The notes under the pieces: generated by a model
What the model was told of the DNA's origin: nothing
What the model saw: only the letters and a program-made list of their open reading frames with translations
Databases searched by the model: none
Program-made: the position numbers and the translations under genes
In this document: piece after piece, positions 29,407 to 36,647 of the stretch
Layout: each line of letters starts with the position of its first letter
Numbering within the stretch: the first letter of the stretch is position 1
DNA from: Clavibacter michiganensis subsp. insidiosus
Lineage (GTDB): Bacteria > Actinomycetota > Actinomycetes > Actinomycetales > Microbacteriaceae
Assembly: GCF_002240565.1 (NCBI RefSeq)
Contig: NZ_MZMO01000001.1
Coordinates: forward strand, 2,666,001-2,730,000
Direction of reading: 5' to 3'
DNA length: 64,000 nucleotides

Positions 29407-31524
29407 TCAGCCCGCCTGGATCCCCTCGGCCTGGATGGCGGTGATGGCGACGGTGTTGACGATGTCCTGCACGAGGGCGCCCCGCGACAGGTCGTTGATG
29501 GGCTTGCGGAGGCCCTGTAGCACGGGCCCGATGGCGACCGCCCCGGCCGAGCGCTGCACGGCCTTGTAGGTGTTGTTGCCCGTGTTGAGGTCCGGGAAGA
29601 TGAACACCGTCGCGCGGCCGGCGACCTGCGAGTCGGGCATCTTCGTGGCCGCGACCGCCGCGTCCGCCGCCGCGTCGTACTGGATGGGGCCCTCGACCGC
29701 GAGGTCCGGCCGCAGCTCCCGCACGCGCGCGGTCGCCTGGCGCACCTTCTCCACGTCGGCGCCGGCGCCCGACTCCCCCGTCGAGTACGACAGCATCGCG
29801 ATGCGCGGCTCGATGCCGAACTGCGCCGCGGTCTCCGCCGAGGAGATGGCGATGTCGGCGAGCTGGTCGGCCGTGGGATCCGGGTTCACGGCGCAGTCGC
29901 CGTAGACGAGCACGCGGTCGGCGAGCGCCATGAGGAAGACGGACGAGACGACGGAGACGCCCTCGGTGGTCTTGATGATCTCGAAGCCCGGCCGGATGGT
30001 GTGCGCCGTCGTGTGCGCGGCGCCGGAGACCATGCCGTCGGCGAGCCCGAGCTGCACCATCATGGTGCCGAAGTAGGACACGTCGGTGACGGTCTCGCGC
30101 GCGATGTCGAGCACCATGCCCTTGTGCGCGCGGAGCCTCACGTACTCCTCGGCGAAGCGCTCGCGGAGCACGGCGTCGAAGGGGCTGAGCACGGTCGCGC
30201 GGCCGATGTCGATGCCGAGGCCGATGGCGCGCGAGCGGACCTCGATCTCCTCGCCGAGGATCGTGACGTCGGCGATGCCGCGGCGGAGGATCGTGCCCGC
30301 GGCGCGCAGCACGCGGTCGTCGGTGCCCTCGGGCAGGACGATCCGCTTGCCGGCCCTCCGCGCGCGCTCGATGAGGCCGTACTCGAACATGAGCGGCGTG
30401 ACCACGTCGGAGCGGCTGACGTCCAGCAGCTCGAGCAGGCGGGACGTGTCGACGTGCTGCTCGAAGGCGGCGAGCGCCGTGTCCATCTTGCGGCTGGACT
30501 CGGGCGAGAGCCGGCCGCGCGTCTGCGTGATGCGCTTCGCGGTCTCGTAGGTGCCGAGCTCGGTGGAGATGATCGGCAGGGTCTCGTCGAGGCCGGAGAC
30601 GAGCCGCTCGATGGTGGGCGACAGCGCGAACCCGCCGTTCAGCACGATGCCCGCGACGGTGGGGAAGGTCTCGGAGGCGTGGGCCGTGAGCACGCCGAGG
30701 AGGACCTCGCTGCGGTCGCCGGGGATCACGACGATGGCGCCCTCGGTGAGGCGCGCGAGCACGTTCTCCATCGACATGGCGGAGACGACGACGCCGAGCG
30801 CCTCGCGGCTGAGGAGCGCCGCGTCGCCCTTCACGAGCGTGCCGTCGACCGCGTCGAGGAGCTCCGCGACCGTGGGCGCCACGAGGAACGCGTCCTCCGG
30901 GATCGCCCAGACGGGCACGTGCGGCGCCCTCGCCTGGAGCGAGGCGGGGACGGCGGCGGGGATCGCGGCCGTGATGGCGTCGAGCTGCTCGGGGTCGGCG
31001 CGGTTCACGACGACGCCGAGGAGGCCCGCGTGCGCCGTGACGAGCTCGGGGATGGCGAGGTCGGCGATCTGGCGCATCTCGTCGGGGCTGCGGCCGCCGG
31101 TCTCGTCGGTGCGGCGGCCCGTGAGCACGAGGAGCACGGGGGCGCCGAGGTTCGCCGCGATGCGCGCGTTGAAGGACAGCTCGGTGGGGCTGCCGACGTC
31201 GGTGTAGTCGCTGCCGACGACGACGACGACGTCGCACTTCGCCTCGACGGCCTTGTAGCGCTCGACGATGCGCGAGAGCGCGGCCTCGGGATCCGCGTGC
31301 ACGTCGTCGTAGGTGACGCCCACGCACTCGTCGTAGTCGAGGTCGACGCCGTCGTGCGAGAGCAGCGCCTCGAGCACGTAGTCGCGCTCCACGATGGACC
31401 GGGCGATGGGCCGGAAGACGCCCACGCGCTGGATCTGGTGGGTGAGGGTGTCGAGCACGCCCAGCGCGACCGTCGACTTGCCCGAGTGCCCTTCGGCGGA
31501 CGTGATGTAGATGCTCCGAGCCAT
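29407..31524 (-). CDS. pta: Phosphate acetyltransferase, long (BioD-like) form
   Basis: 705 residues from the ATG at 31524 (MARSIYITSAEGHSGKSTVAL); an upstream in-frame start at 31593 would read through the SRP RNA 3' flank. It converts acetyl-CoA to acetyl phosphate. The N-terminal P-loop/BioD-like domain (GHSGKST) and DRTGG-type middle domain precede the catalytic PTA domain (RIVLPEGTDDRVLRAA, MVSGAAHTTAHTIRPG, FPDLNTGNNTYKAVQRSAG). TAGGCT lies seven bases before the ATG with no ribosome site, so the operon may be leaderless. Confidence 0.96.
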   Translation of the reverse strand: MARSIYITSAEGHSGKSTVALGVLDTLTHQIQRVGVFRPIARSIVERDYVLEALLSHDGVDLDYDECVGVTYDDVHADPEAALSRIVERYKAVEAKCDVVVVVGSDYTDVGSPTELSFNARIAANLGAPVLLVLTGRRTDETGGRSPDEMRQIADLAIPELVTAHAGLLGVVVNRADPEQLDAITAAIPAAVPASLQARAPHVPVWAIPEDAFLVAPTVAELLDAVDGTLVKGDAALLSREALGVVVSAMSMENVLARLTEGAIVVIPGDRSEVLLGVLTAHASETFPTVAGIVLNGGFALSPTIERLVSGLDETLPIISTELGTYETAKRITQTRGRLSPESSRKMDTALAAFEQHVDTSRLLELLDVSRSDVVTPLMFEYGLIERARRAGKRIVLPEGTDDRVLRAAGTILRRGIADVTILGEEIEVRSRAIGLGIDIGRATVLSPFDAVLRERFAEEYVRLRAHKGMVLDIARETVTDVSYFGTMMVQLGLADGMVSGAAHTTAHTIRPGFEIIKTTEGVSVVSSVFLMALADRVLVYGDCAVNPDPTADQLADIAISSAETAAQFGIEPRIAMLSYSTGESGAGADVEKVRQATARVRELRPDLAVEGPIQYDAAADAAVAATKMPDSQVAGRATVFIFPDLNTGNNTYKAVQRSAGAVAIGPVLQGLRKPINDLSRGALVQDIVNTVAITAIQAEGIQAG

Positions 31525-31531
31525 GCCCGCA

Positions 31532-31537
31532 AGCCTA
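31532..31537 (-). promoter_or_regulatory. -10 element for pta-ackA
   Basis: TAGGCT (minus strand) ends seven bases before the pta ATG; leaderless initiation is likely. Confidence 0.4.
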
Positions 31538-31570
31538 TGGGCGTCGCCTGCACGGCAGCCTGCGCGTGTT

Positions 31571-31668
31571 AAAGGAGAAGACCCCTCGCGCACCTGCCAG
31601 AGCCCGGCTGCCCTTGCTGCGTCTCCGCCCTGGGGGAGTTCACCTGGATGGCACCACGCGAGGAGCCG
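31571..31668 (-). ncRNA. ffs: Signal recognition particle RNA, small bacterial (4.5S) type
   Basis: The minus-strand transcript can fold as one long hairpin: CCTCGCG (at 31663) pairs with CGCGAGG (ending 31584), with further helices (CCAG/CTGG and others) inside. The apex carries the SRP domain IV signature CAGG-GCG-GAGA-CGC-AGCA: a GNRA tetraloop on a short stem, with the conserved CAGG and AGCA internal-loop strands that bind Ffh. A short U-run (CTTT) near 31571 ends it. About 95-100 nt is the usual size. End positions are approximate. Confidence 0.8.
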
Positions 31669-31756
31669 ACACCGAGTGTACCCGACGCGGGAGCCCGGTC
31701 GGGCGGGCGGCCGGCGCCCAGGAGCCGGTCACCGCACCGGGCGTACCGTGGAGGGC

Positions 31757-32410
31757 ATGCGCATCATCATCGCCGGAGGACACGGCCAGATCGCCCGACT
31801 GCTCGAACGACGCCTCGCCGACGCGGGCCACCAGCCCGTCGGCATCGTCCGCAACCCGGACCACGCGTCCGACCTCGCCGACGCGGGCGCCGAGGCGCTC
31901 GTGCTCGACCTGGAGGAGAGCGACGTCGACCGGGTCGCAGACGCGCTCCAGGGCGCCGACGCCGTGGTCTTCGCGGCCGGCGGCGGGCCCGACTCCGGCC
32001 CCGAGCGCAAGCTCACCATCGACCGCGACGGTGCGATCCTGCTCGCCGACGCCGCCGAGAAGGCGGGCGTCACCCGCTACGTCATGATCTCGGCCATGGC
32101 CGTCGACGGCTTCGACCCCGACAGCGACGACACCTACGAGATCTATCAGCGCGCCAAGTCCGAGGCAGACGCCGACCTCCGGGCCCGCGACATCGACTGG
32201 ACCATCGTCCGCCCCGGCGGCCTCACCGACGACGCGGGCACCGGCCGGATCCAGGTGGGCACGTCCACGGGCCGCGGCACCATCCCCCGCGCCGACGTCG
32301 CCGAGATCGTGGCGACCGCGCTCATCGACGGCACGGGCGTCCGCGTCCAGTTCGAGGCGATCTCCGGCGAGGAGCCGGTCGCCGAGGCCATCGCGGGGCT
32401 GCGCTACTAG
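31757..32410 (+). CDS. NAD(P)-binding epimerase/SDR-like protein
   Basis: 217 residues. Atypical short-chain dehydrogenase of the NAD(P)H-binding (YwnB/YhfK-like) group. It shows the Rossmann motif IIIAGGHGQIARLL (GxxGxxG type), VFAAGGGPDSGPE, YVMISAMAVDG and the YQRAKSEAD motif with Tyr and Lys. No substrate can be named. The ATG at 31757 has GGAGGG close by and a TACCGT box seven bases upstream. The stop codon TAG (32408-32410) lies inside the CTAG target of the IS element that begins at 32412. Confidence 0.85.
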   Translation: MRIIIAGGHGQIARLLERRLADAGHQPVGIVRNPDHASDLADAGAEALVLDLEESDVDRVADALQGADAVVFAAGGGPDSGPERKLTIDRDGAILLADAAEKAGVTRYVMISAMAVDGFDPDSDDTYEIYQRAKSEADADLRARDIDWTIVRPGGLTDDAGTGRIQVGTSTGRGTIPRADVAEIVATALIDGTGVRVQFEAISGEEPVAEAIAGLRY

Positions 32411-32453
32411 CTGTACCCGGCCATGACGTTGGTGACACTTCGGGGCGTGTGAG

Positions 32454-32506
32454 GAGGCCTCCTGGCTTGATGGAGCTGTCTAGTTCTGCCACTGCCAGGA
32501 GGCCTC
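32454..32506 (+). promoter_or_regulatory. Hairpin masking the transposase ribosome-binding site
   Basis: A 13-base inverted repeat, 32454-32466 and 32494-32506, encloses a 27-base loop. Its right arm contains the AGGAGG ribosome site of the transposase, whose ATG starts two bases later. A transcript entering from outside would hide the site; an internal transcript starting in the loop would not. Confidence 0.6.
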
Positions 32507-32507
32507 G

Positions 32508-33470
32508 ATGTCCCACGCTAATGCTCGTCTGACGGTTCACGGGAGGGTTCTCCTCGTGCGGCGGGTGGTCGAGGATCGTCGGCCGGTCTCGCATGTCGCG
32601 CGCGAACTCGGTGTGTCGCGTCAGTGCGCGCATCGGTGGGTGAATCGGTTCCGGTCCGAGGGCTTCGAAGGCTTGTCGGACCGGTCCTCGAGGCCGAGAC
32701 GGGTGCCGACGAGGACGAGCCCGGAACGAGAACGAGCCGTCGTGGAAGCGAGGACCCGATTGCGATCAGGTCCTGCCCGGTTGGCGCCGGTGACCGGTGT
32801 TCCAGCCCGCACGATCTCCCGCATCCTGCGGCGGCACGGGGCACCGCCGTTGGCATGGTTGGACCCCGTCACCGGGGCCGTGATCCGGGCATCCCGGTCG
32901 ACGGCAAACCGGTACGAGCATGAGCATCCCGGCGACCTGATCCACGTCGACGTGAAGAAGCTCGGCCGGATCCCGGACGGCGGCGGCTGGCGGGCGCATG
33001 GCCGCAGCGAACAGGTTCGTGGTCGTGGGATCGGGTTCGATTACGTCCACGCCGTGGTCGATGACCACACCCGCCTCGCCTACGCGGAGATCCACCCGGA
33101 CGAGAAGGGCGTGACCGCGGCAGGGTTCCTGACCCGGGCCGCGGCGTACTTCGCCGAGCACGGCATCACCCGCATCGAACGGGTCCTGACGGACAACGCG
33201 TTCGCCTACCGGCACTCGGCCGCGTTCCAGAACGCGGTCACGCAGCTCGGTGCGAGGCAGAAGTTCATCCGCCCGCACTGCCCCTGGCAGAACGGCAAGG
33301 TCGAACGCTTCAACCGCACCCTCGCGACCGAGTGGGCCTACCGGCAACCCTTCACCAGCAACCAAGCCAGAACCGACGCCCTTGATCCGTGGATCCAGCA
33401 CTACAACACTGAACGAATCCACTCGAGCCACGGGCTGACGCCCGCGGCCCGAGTGTCACCAACGTCATGA
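32508..33470 (+). CDS. IS481-family transposase, copy 1
   Basis: 320 residues, DDE/RNase H-fold transposase. The N-terminal HTH lies around VSRQCAHRWVNRFRSEGF. Catalytic residues appear as D148 (IHVDVKK), D229 (VLTDNAF) and E266 (NGKVERFNRT). No frameshift and no internal stop, so it should be active. It differs from copy 2 at residue 106 (Ile here), residue 230 (Asn here) and by one extra C-terminal Ser. Confidence 0.95.
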   Translation: MSHANARLTVHGRVLLVRRVVEDRRPVSHVARELGVSRQCAHRWVNRFRSEGFEGLSDRSSRPRRVPTRTSPERERAVVEARTRLRSGPARLAPVTGVPARTISRILRRHGAPPLAWLDPVTGAVIRASRSTANRYEHEHPGDLIHVDVKKLGRIPDGGGWRAHGRSEQVRGRGIGFDYVHAVVDDHTRLAYAEIHPDEKGVTAAGFLTRAAAYFAEHGITRIERVLTDNAFAYRHSAAFQNAVTQLGARQKFIRPHCPWQNGKVERFNRTLATEWAYRQPFTSNQARTDALDPWIQHYNTERIHSSHGLTPAARVSPTS

Positions 33471-33479
33471 CTCAGTACA

Positions 33480-34067
33480 GCTAGCGCTCGCCCCGCGTCC
33501 TGCAATACATTGCGAGCACACGAACGCATCGCGTACCTGCCCAGTCCCCGCAGCGCACGACCTGGCCTCGAACCCGCATCGAGGCCCGTCCTGCCCCGGG
33601 TCATGGCACGGCTCGGGGACCACCCGCATCCCGCGGCGGCACGACCCGCCCGCGGTGAGCCCATCCCGAGAGGCGATCACCCGACCCGATCCCGACGACC
33701 GCGCATCCGCCCGGCGTCCCGCACCGCCCCGACCCGCGCCCACCCCGGCGCCCTCCGGCCCCCTGACCCGGCCCACCGACCCGGCGCCCCACCCCGGCGC
33801 CTCCCGACCTCCCTCCTCCGGACCCGAGACGGAGGAGGGAGAGGGACCCGGCACGCGACATCCCCCCGCCCCGCGCGTGCCGGGTCCTGTCCCCTCGCCC
33901 GCCCGCGGGGTCGCACATCACCGGCGCACCACCCGGGCCTTTCGACCCTGTCCGGGGGCGGATCCGCGGCCTAGCCTCCGACTGACGGCACCGGATCCGC
34001 GACCCGCGCGGCCAGGACGTCCGATGGAGGACACCGTGATCCCCGATGACCCGCGGCGGCCGCCCGG
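33480..34067. other. Gene-free region after IS copy 1
   Basis: About 590 bases without a credible gene; open frames are Pro/Arg/Ala-rich. It holds a perfect 12-bp hairpin (33809-33820 with 33830-33841, loop of nine), a DosR-box-like sequence at 33935-33948 followed by TAGCCT at 33972, and a possible start at 34024 (MEDTVIPDDP...) whose frame then runs antisense to the MarR-like gene. It may be the stump of a lost gene. Confidence 0.45.
33935..33948 (+). promoter_or_regulatory. Degenerate DosR-box-like element
   Basis: GGGCC-TTTC-GACCC, two bases away from the GGGAC-N4-GTCCC core. A -10-like TAGCCT follows 23 bases later at 33972-33977. The second-best match of the three elements near the regulator; moderate evidence only. 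Confidence 0.35.
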
Positions 34068-34616
34068 TCAGGACGCGGCGGTCGGCCCTTCCGCAGGGCC
34101 CGACCCGACGTGCTCGAGCAGGCTCGCCGCGCGCGCCATGTCCGCCTCGCGCACCGGCGGCTCCGCCTCCTCCGCCGCCTGCCGCAGCCACGCGGCCCGG
34201 GCGCGCTCCACGTCGTCGAGCATCGAGCGGCCGACCTCGCCGAGCACGAGCCGCGTGCCGCCGCCGTCGTCGACCTCGGCGACCATGCCCTTCCGGATGA
34301 GCGACTGGAGGCTGGGGATGGTCGCCGCGCGCGCCGTCCGCGCCACCATGGCGAGCGAGGCCCGGTCCACGTGGTCGCCGGAGGCGATGATGCGGACCAG
34401 GAGGACCTGCAGCCCGGTCAGCGAGTCCCAGGCATCCGACGTGTCCTCGTCCATGCGGTCGACCAGGCTCGCCACCGCGGTCGCGAGGCGGGCGTGGACG
34501 GTCACGAGCGTGTCCGGAGCGGCACGACCGGGCCGCCGCGCGCGTCGTGCGGGGTCGACACGTCGGATCACCTCCCGGGGACCCGACGGGTCGTCGGGGG
34601 TCCTGGCGACCAGCAT
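34068..34616 (-). CDS. MarR-like winged-helix regulator
   Basis: 182 residues from the ATG at 34616; a GTG a little downstream is possible. MarR features: a dimerisation helix (VHARLATAVASLVDRMDEDT), a recognition region DRASLAMVARTARAATIPSLQSLIRKGMV (positions about 90-120, read in pieces) and a wing EVDDGGGTRLVLGEVG. It diverges from the DosR-like gene at 34722, and a box-like palindrome lies between them at 34641-34654, only 25 bases from this start. Effector and targets unknown. Confidence 0.7.
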   Translation of the reverse strand: MLVARTPDDPSGPREVIRRVDPARRARRPGRAAPDTLVTVHARLATAVASLVDRMDEDTSDAWDSLTGLQVLLVRIIASGDHVDRASLAMVARTARAATIPSLQSLIRKGMVAEVDDGGGTRLVLGEVGRSMLDDVERARAAWLRQAAEEAEPPVREADMARAASLLEHVGSGPAEGPTAAS

Positions 34617-34640
34617 CGGACGCGCCCACCTCGGCCGCCA

Positions 34641-34654
34641 GGTACGAAGGTCCC
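34641..34654 (+). promoter_or_regulatory. DosR-box-like palindrome in the divergent promoter region
   Basis: GGTAC-GAAG-GTCCC. It differs by one base from the perfect box at 35418-35433 and sits between the divergent MarR-like and DosR-like genes, 68 bases before the latter's start. Autoregulation is the natural inference. Confidence 0.5.
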
Positions 34655-34721
34655 GGTCGGCGGAGAGGATCCCGTGCCGCGGGAGGCGAGCGACCCCGGC
34701 GGCGCGACGCGGGGCGGGCGC

Positions 34722-35378
34722 GTGATCACCGTGTTCGTCGTGGACGACCACGAGATCGTCCGCCGGGGCGTCGCGGCGCTCGTCGACGGCGAGCCCGACC
34801 TGCGCGTCGTGGGCGAGGCGGGCACGGCGACGAGCGCCCTGGTGCGCATCGCCGCGACCCGCCCCGACGTCGCGGTGCTCGACGTGCGGCTCCCCGACGG
34901 GGACGGCGTCGCCCTGTGCCGGGAGATCCGCGCTGCCCTGCCGGACGTGCGCTGCCTGATGCTGACCGCGTTCGACGACGACGCCGTCAGCGCCGCCGCC
35001 CTCGGCGCCGGCGCGGCGGGGTACGTGCTCAAGGACATCCGGGGGAACGGCCTGCTCGACGGCATCCGCCGCGTCGCCGCCGGCGAGCAGCTCGCCACGT
35101 GGGGCGCCCCTCCCCGGACGGCGGGACTCCGCGCGGACGCGACGCACGGCCGTGCCGCCGACGCGCACCTGGCCTCGCTCACGCCGCGGGAGCGCGCCGT
35201 GCTCGATCTCGTCGCGGAGGGGATGTCGAACCGGGAGATCGGCGAGGTCCTCGATGTGACGGAGAAGACGGTGAAGAACCACGTCTCCGGCCTCCTGCGG
35301 AAGCTCGGCGTGGAGCGGCGCACGCAGGCGGCGATCTACGGGCTGGAGCGCCGTCGTCCGGGGTCACGCCCGGCGTGA
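34722..35378 (+). CDS. DosR/DevR-like NarL-family response regulator
   Basis: 218 residues from the GTG at 34722. The receiver has D8-D9, phospho-acceptor D54 (VLDVRLPDGDG) and VLKDI; the C-terminal LuxR HTH has LTPRERAVLDLVAEGMSNREI and TEKTVKNHVSGLLRKLG followed by ERRTQAA. This matches Mycobacterium tuberculosis DosR closely as I recall it, including D54 and the KTVKN recognition helix. DosR controls hypoxia/dormancy genes. No sensor kinase lies beside it. Palindromes with the DosR-type core GGGAC-N4-GTCCC lie on both sides. Confidence 0.85.
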   Translation: MITVFVVDDHEIVRRGVAALVDGEPDLRVVGEAGTATSALVRIAATRPDVAVLDVRLPDGDGVALCREIRAALPDVRCLMLTAFDDDAVSAAALGAGAAGYVLKDIRGNGLLDGIRRVAAGEQLATWGAPPRTAGLRADATHGRAADAHLASLTPRERAVLDLVAEGMSNREIGEVLDVTEKTVKNHVSGLLRKLGVERRTQAAIYGLERRRPGSRPA

Positions 35379-35417
35379 GGGCGCGCGACGGCGCCGCCTC
35401 CCGCCTGCCGCGGCAAC

Positions 35418-35433
35418 CGGGACGAAGGTCCCG
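35418..35433 (+). promoter_or_regulatory. Perfect DosR-type box
   Basis: CGGGAC-GAAG-GTCCCG, a perfect 6-bp inverted repeat matching the mycobacterial DosR core (GGGAC-N4-GTCCC). It is 40 bases past the DosR-like stop. A TAGGGT box follows at 35456-35461, so it could drive a transcript into the gene-free stretch to 35666. Confidence 0.55.
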
Positions 35434-35666
35434 TACCACCGCTCGACGCCGCACGTAGGGTCGCACTAGTCGCCCCGGTCGACGGCGGGACCCGAATGCC
35501 GCCCGTCGACGCGACACCGGCCGTCCGCCCCCGAGGATCCCCCGGGCGGCCAGGCCGCCGAGCCGTGTTCCTCCCCCGACCGGCTCGGCGGCCTCTCCCA
35601 CCCCGCGGCGCGCTCCTCCGAGCGCGCGCCCTCCCGCAGGCGTTCGCGCGGCGCGCCGCGGCGCCC
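35434..35666 (+). other. Gene-free stretch; candidate DosR-controlled small RNA
   Basis: No protein frame is credible. Beyond TAGGGT (35456-35461) there is a bulged hairpin beginning GTCGACGG near 35480 and a perfect 13-bp hairpin (35553-35565 with 35581-35593, 15-base loop) that could end a transcript of about 125-130 nt. Inference only. Confidence 0.3.
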
Positions 35667-36514
35667 TCACGACCGGTCGCACCGCTGCTCCCCCACGACG
35701 CCGAGCAGCGCGAGCGCCTCCGCGGCCCCGGATCCCGGCAGCGGCGTCAGCACGAGCAGCACCTGCGACTGGTCCTCCGTGAAGAGCGCCTGGCCGTGCG
35801 CCTCGATCTCGCCCACCTCCGGATGCCGCAGCGTCTTGCGCTCGTCGAACCGGTTGCCGACCTCCTGGAGATCCCAGTAGCGGCGGAACTCCGCGCTCGT
35901 CGCGACGAGGCTCGCGAGCACCTCGGCGGCGAGCGGATCCGGATCCGGATCCGCCTGCGATGCGGCCACCCGCAGCTGGGCGACCTGCAGGCGCCCCTGC
36001 CGCTCGTGGTCCCGCTCCGGGCAGTGCCCGCGCTCCTCGGGGTGGGCGAACCAGCGGCGCACGCCGCTGCGGTCGAGGCCCGTCCAGGTCGTGTCGTCGC
36101 CGAAGAGGGCGGAGGCGAGCCGGTTCTGCGCGAGCGTCTCGCCGAGCTCGGTGATGACGAGGGCGGGCGTGTCGTCGAGGCGGTCGAGCACGCGCATCAG
36201 GCCGGGGCTGACGTGCGGCGACAGCCGGGCCCGCCGCGGCGTCCCGTGGCCGGCGAGGCGGAACAGGTGGTCGCGCTCGTCGAGGCCGAGGCGGAAGCCG
36301 CGGGCGATGGCCGTGAGCATCTGGTCGGAGGGCTGCGGGCCCCGGCGCTGCTCGAGCCGCGCCCAGTAGTCGGCCGACGTCCCGACGACGGCCGCGATCT
36401 CCTCGCGTCGGAGGCCCGCGGTGCGGCGGCGGGCGCCCGGGGCAGCCCCACGTCGGAGGGCTGCAGCGCCTCGCGGCGCGCGCGGAGGAACTCGGCGAGT
36501 CCGGGACGGTCCAT
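35667..36514 (-). pseudogene. XRE/MmyB-like helix-turn-helix regulator with frameshift
   Basis: Reading from the ATG at 36514 gives the standard family start MDRPGLAEFLRARREALQP SDVGLPR (two pieces), then goes out of frame. One frame over, the family continues perfectly: RRRTAGLRREEIAAVVG, YWARLEQRRGPQPSDQML and the MmyB-like ligand domain to the TGA at 35667. Inserting one G in the run near 36435-36442 restores a 282-residue protein. The family usually regulates an adjacent short-chain dehydrogenase, and one (36648-37397) is indeed divergent here. Real mutation or sequencing error cannot be separated. Confidence 0.85.
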
Positions 36515-36647
36515 GACCCCATCCTCGCCCCCGCTGAGCCCCGCATCCAGGGACCGCCGCTCCCCCGATGGGCGCTCCCTTCCCGGCCGGTCGGGCGCGA
36601 CGCGCGCTGGACGACGACGGGGCGCACGGCCCCGCGGAGGAGGCACC

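Larger units (their letters stand above)
32412..33479 (+). mobile_element. IS481-family insertion sequence, copy 1
   Basis: 1068 bp, bounded by 5'-TGTAC...GTACA-3'. The left end and the complement of the right end share TGTAC and then an 18-base identical block beginning CATGACGTTGG. It carries one transposase gene. The flanks are ACTAGC on the left and GCTAGC on the right: only five of six bases match, unlike copy 2. The central CTAG agrees with the NCTAGN target and 6-bp duplication known for IS481 of Bordetella. Resembles Clavibacter IS1121 (from memory). Confidence 0.92.

Noticed and set aside
33510..33974. Possible 154-residue protein after IS copy 1
   Set aside because: Almost only Pro/Arg/Ala/Ser, no start signal, no fold; typical non-coding high-GC frame.
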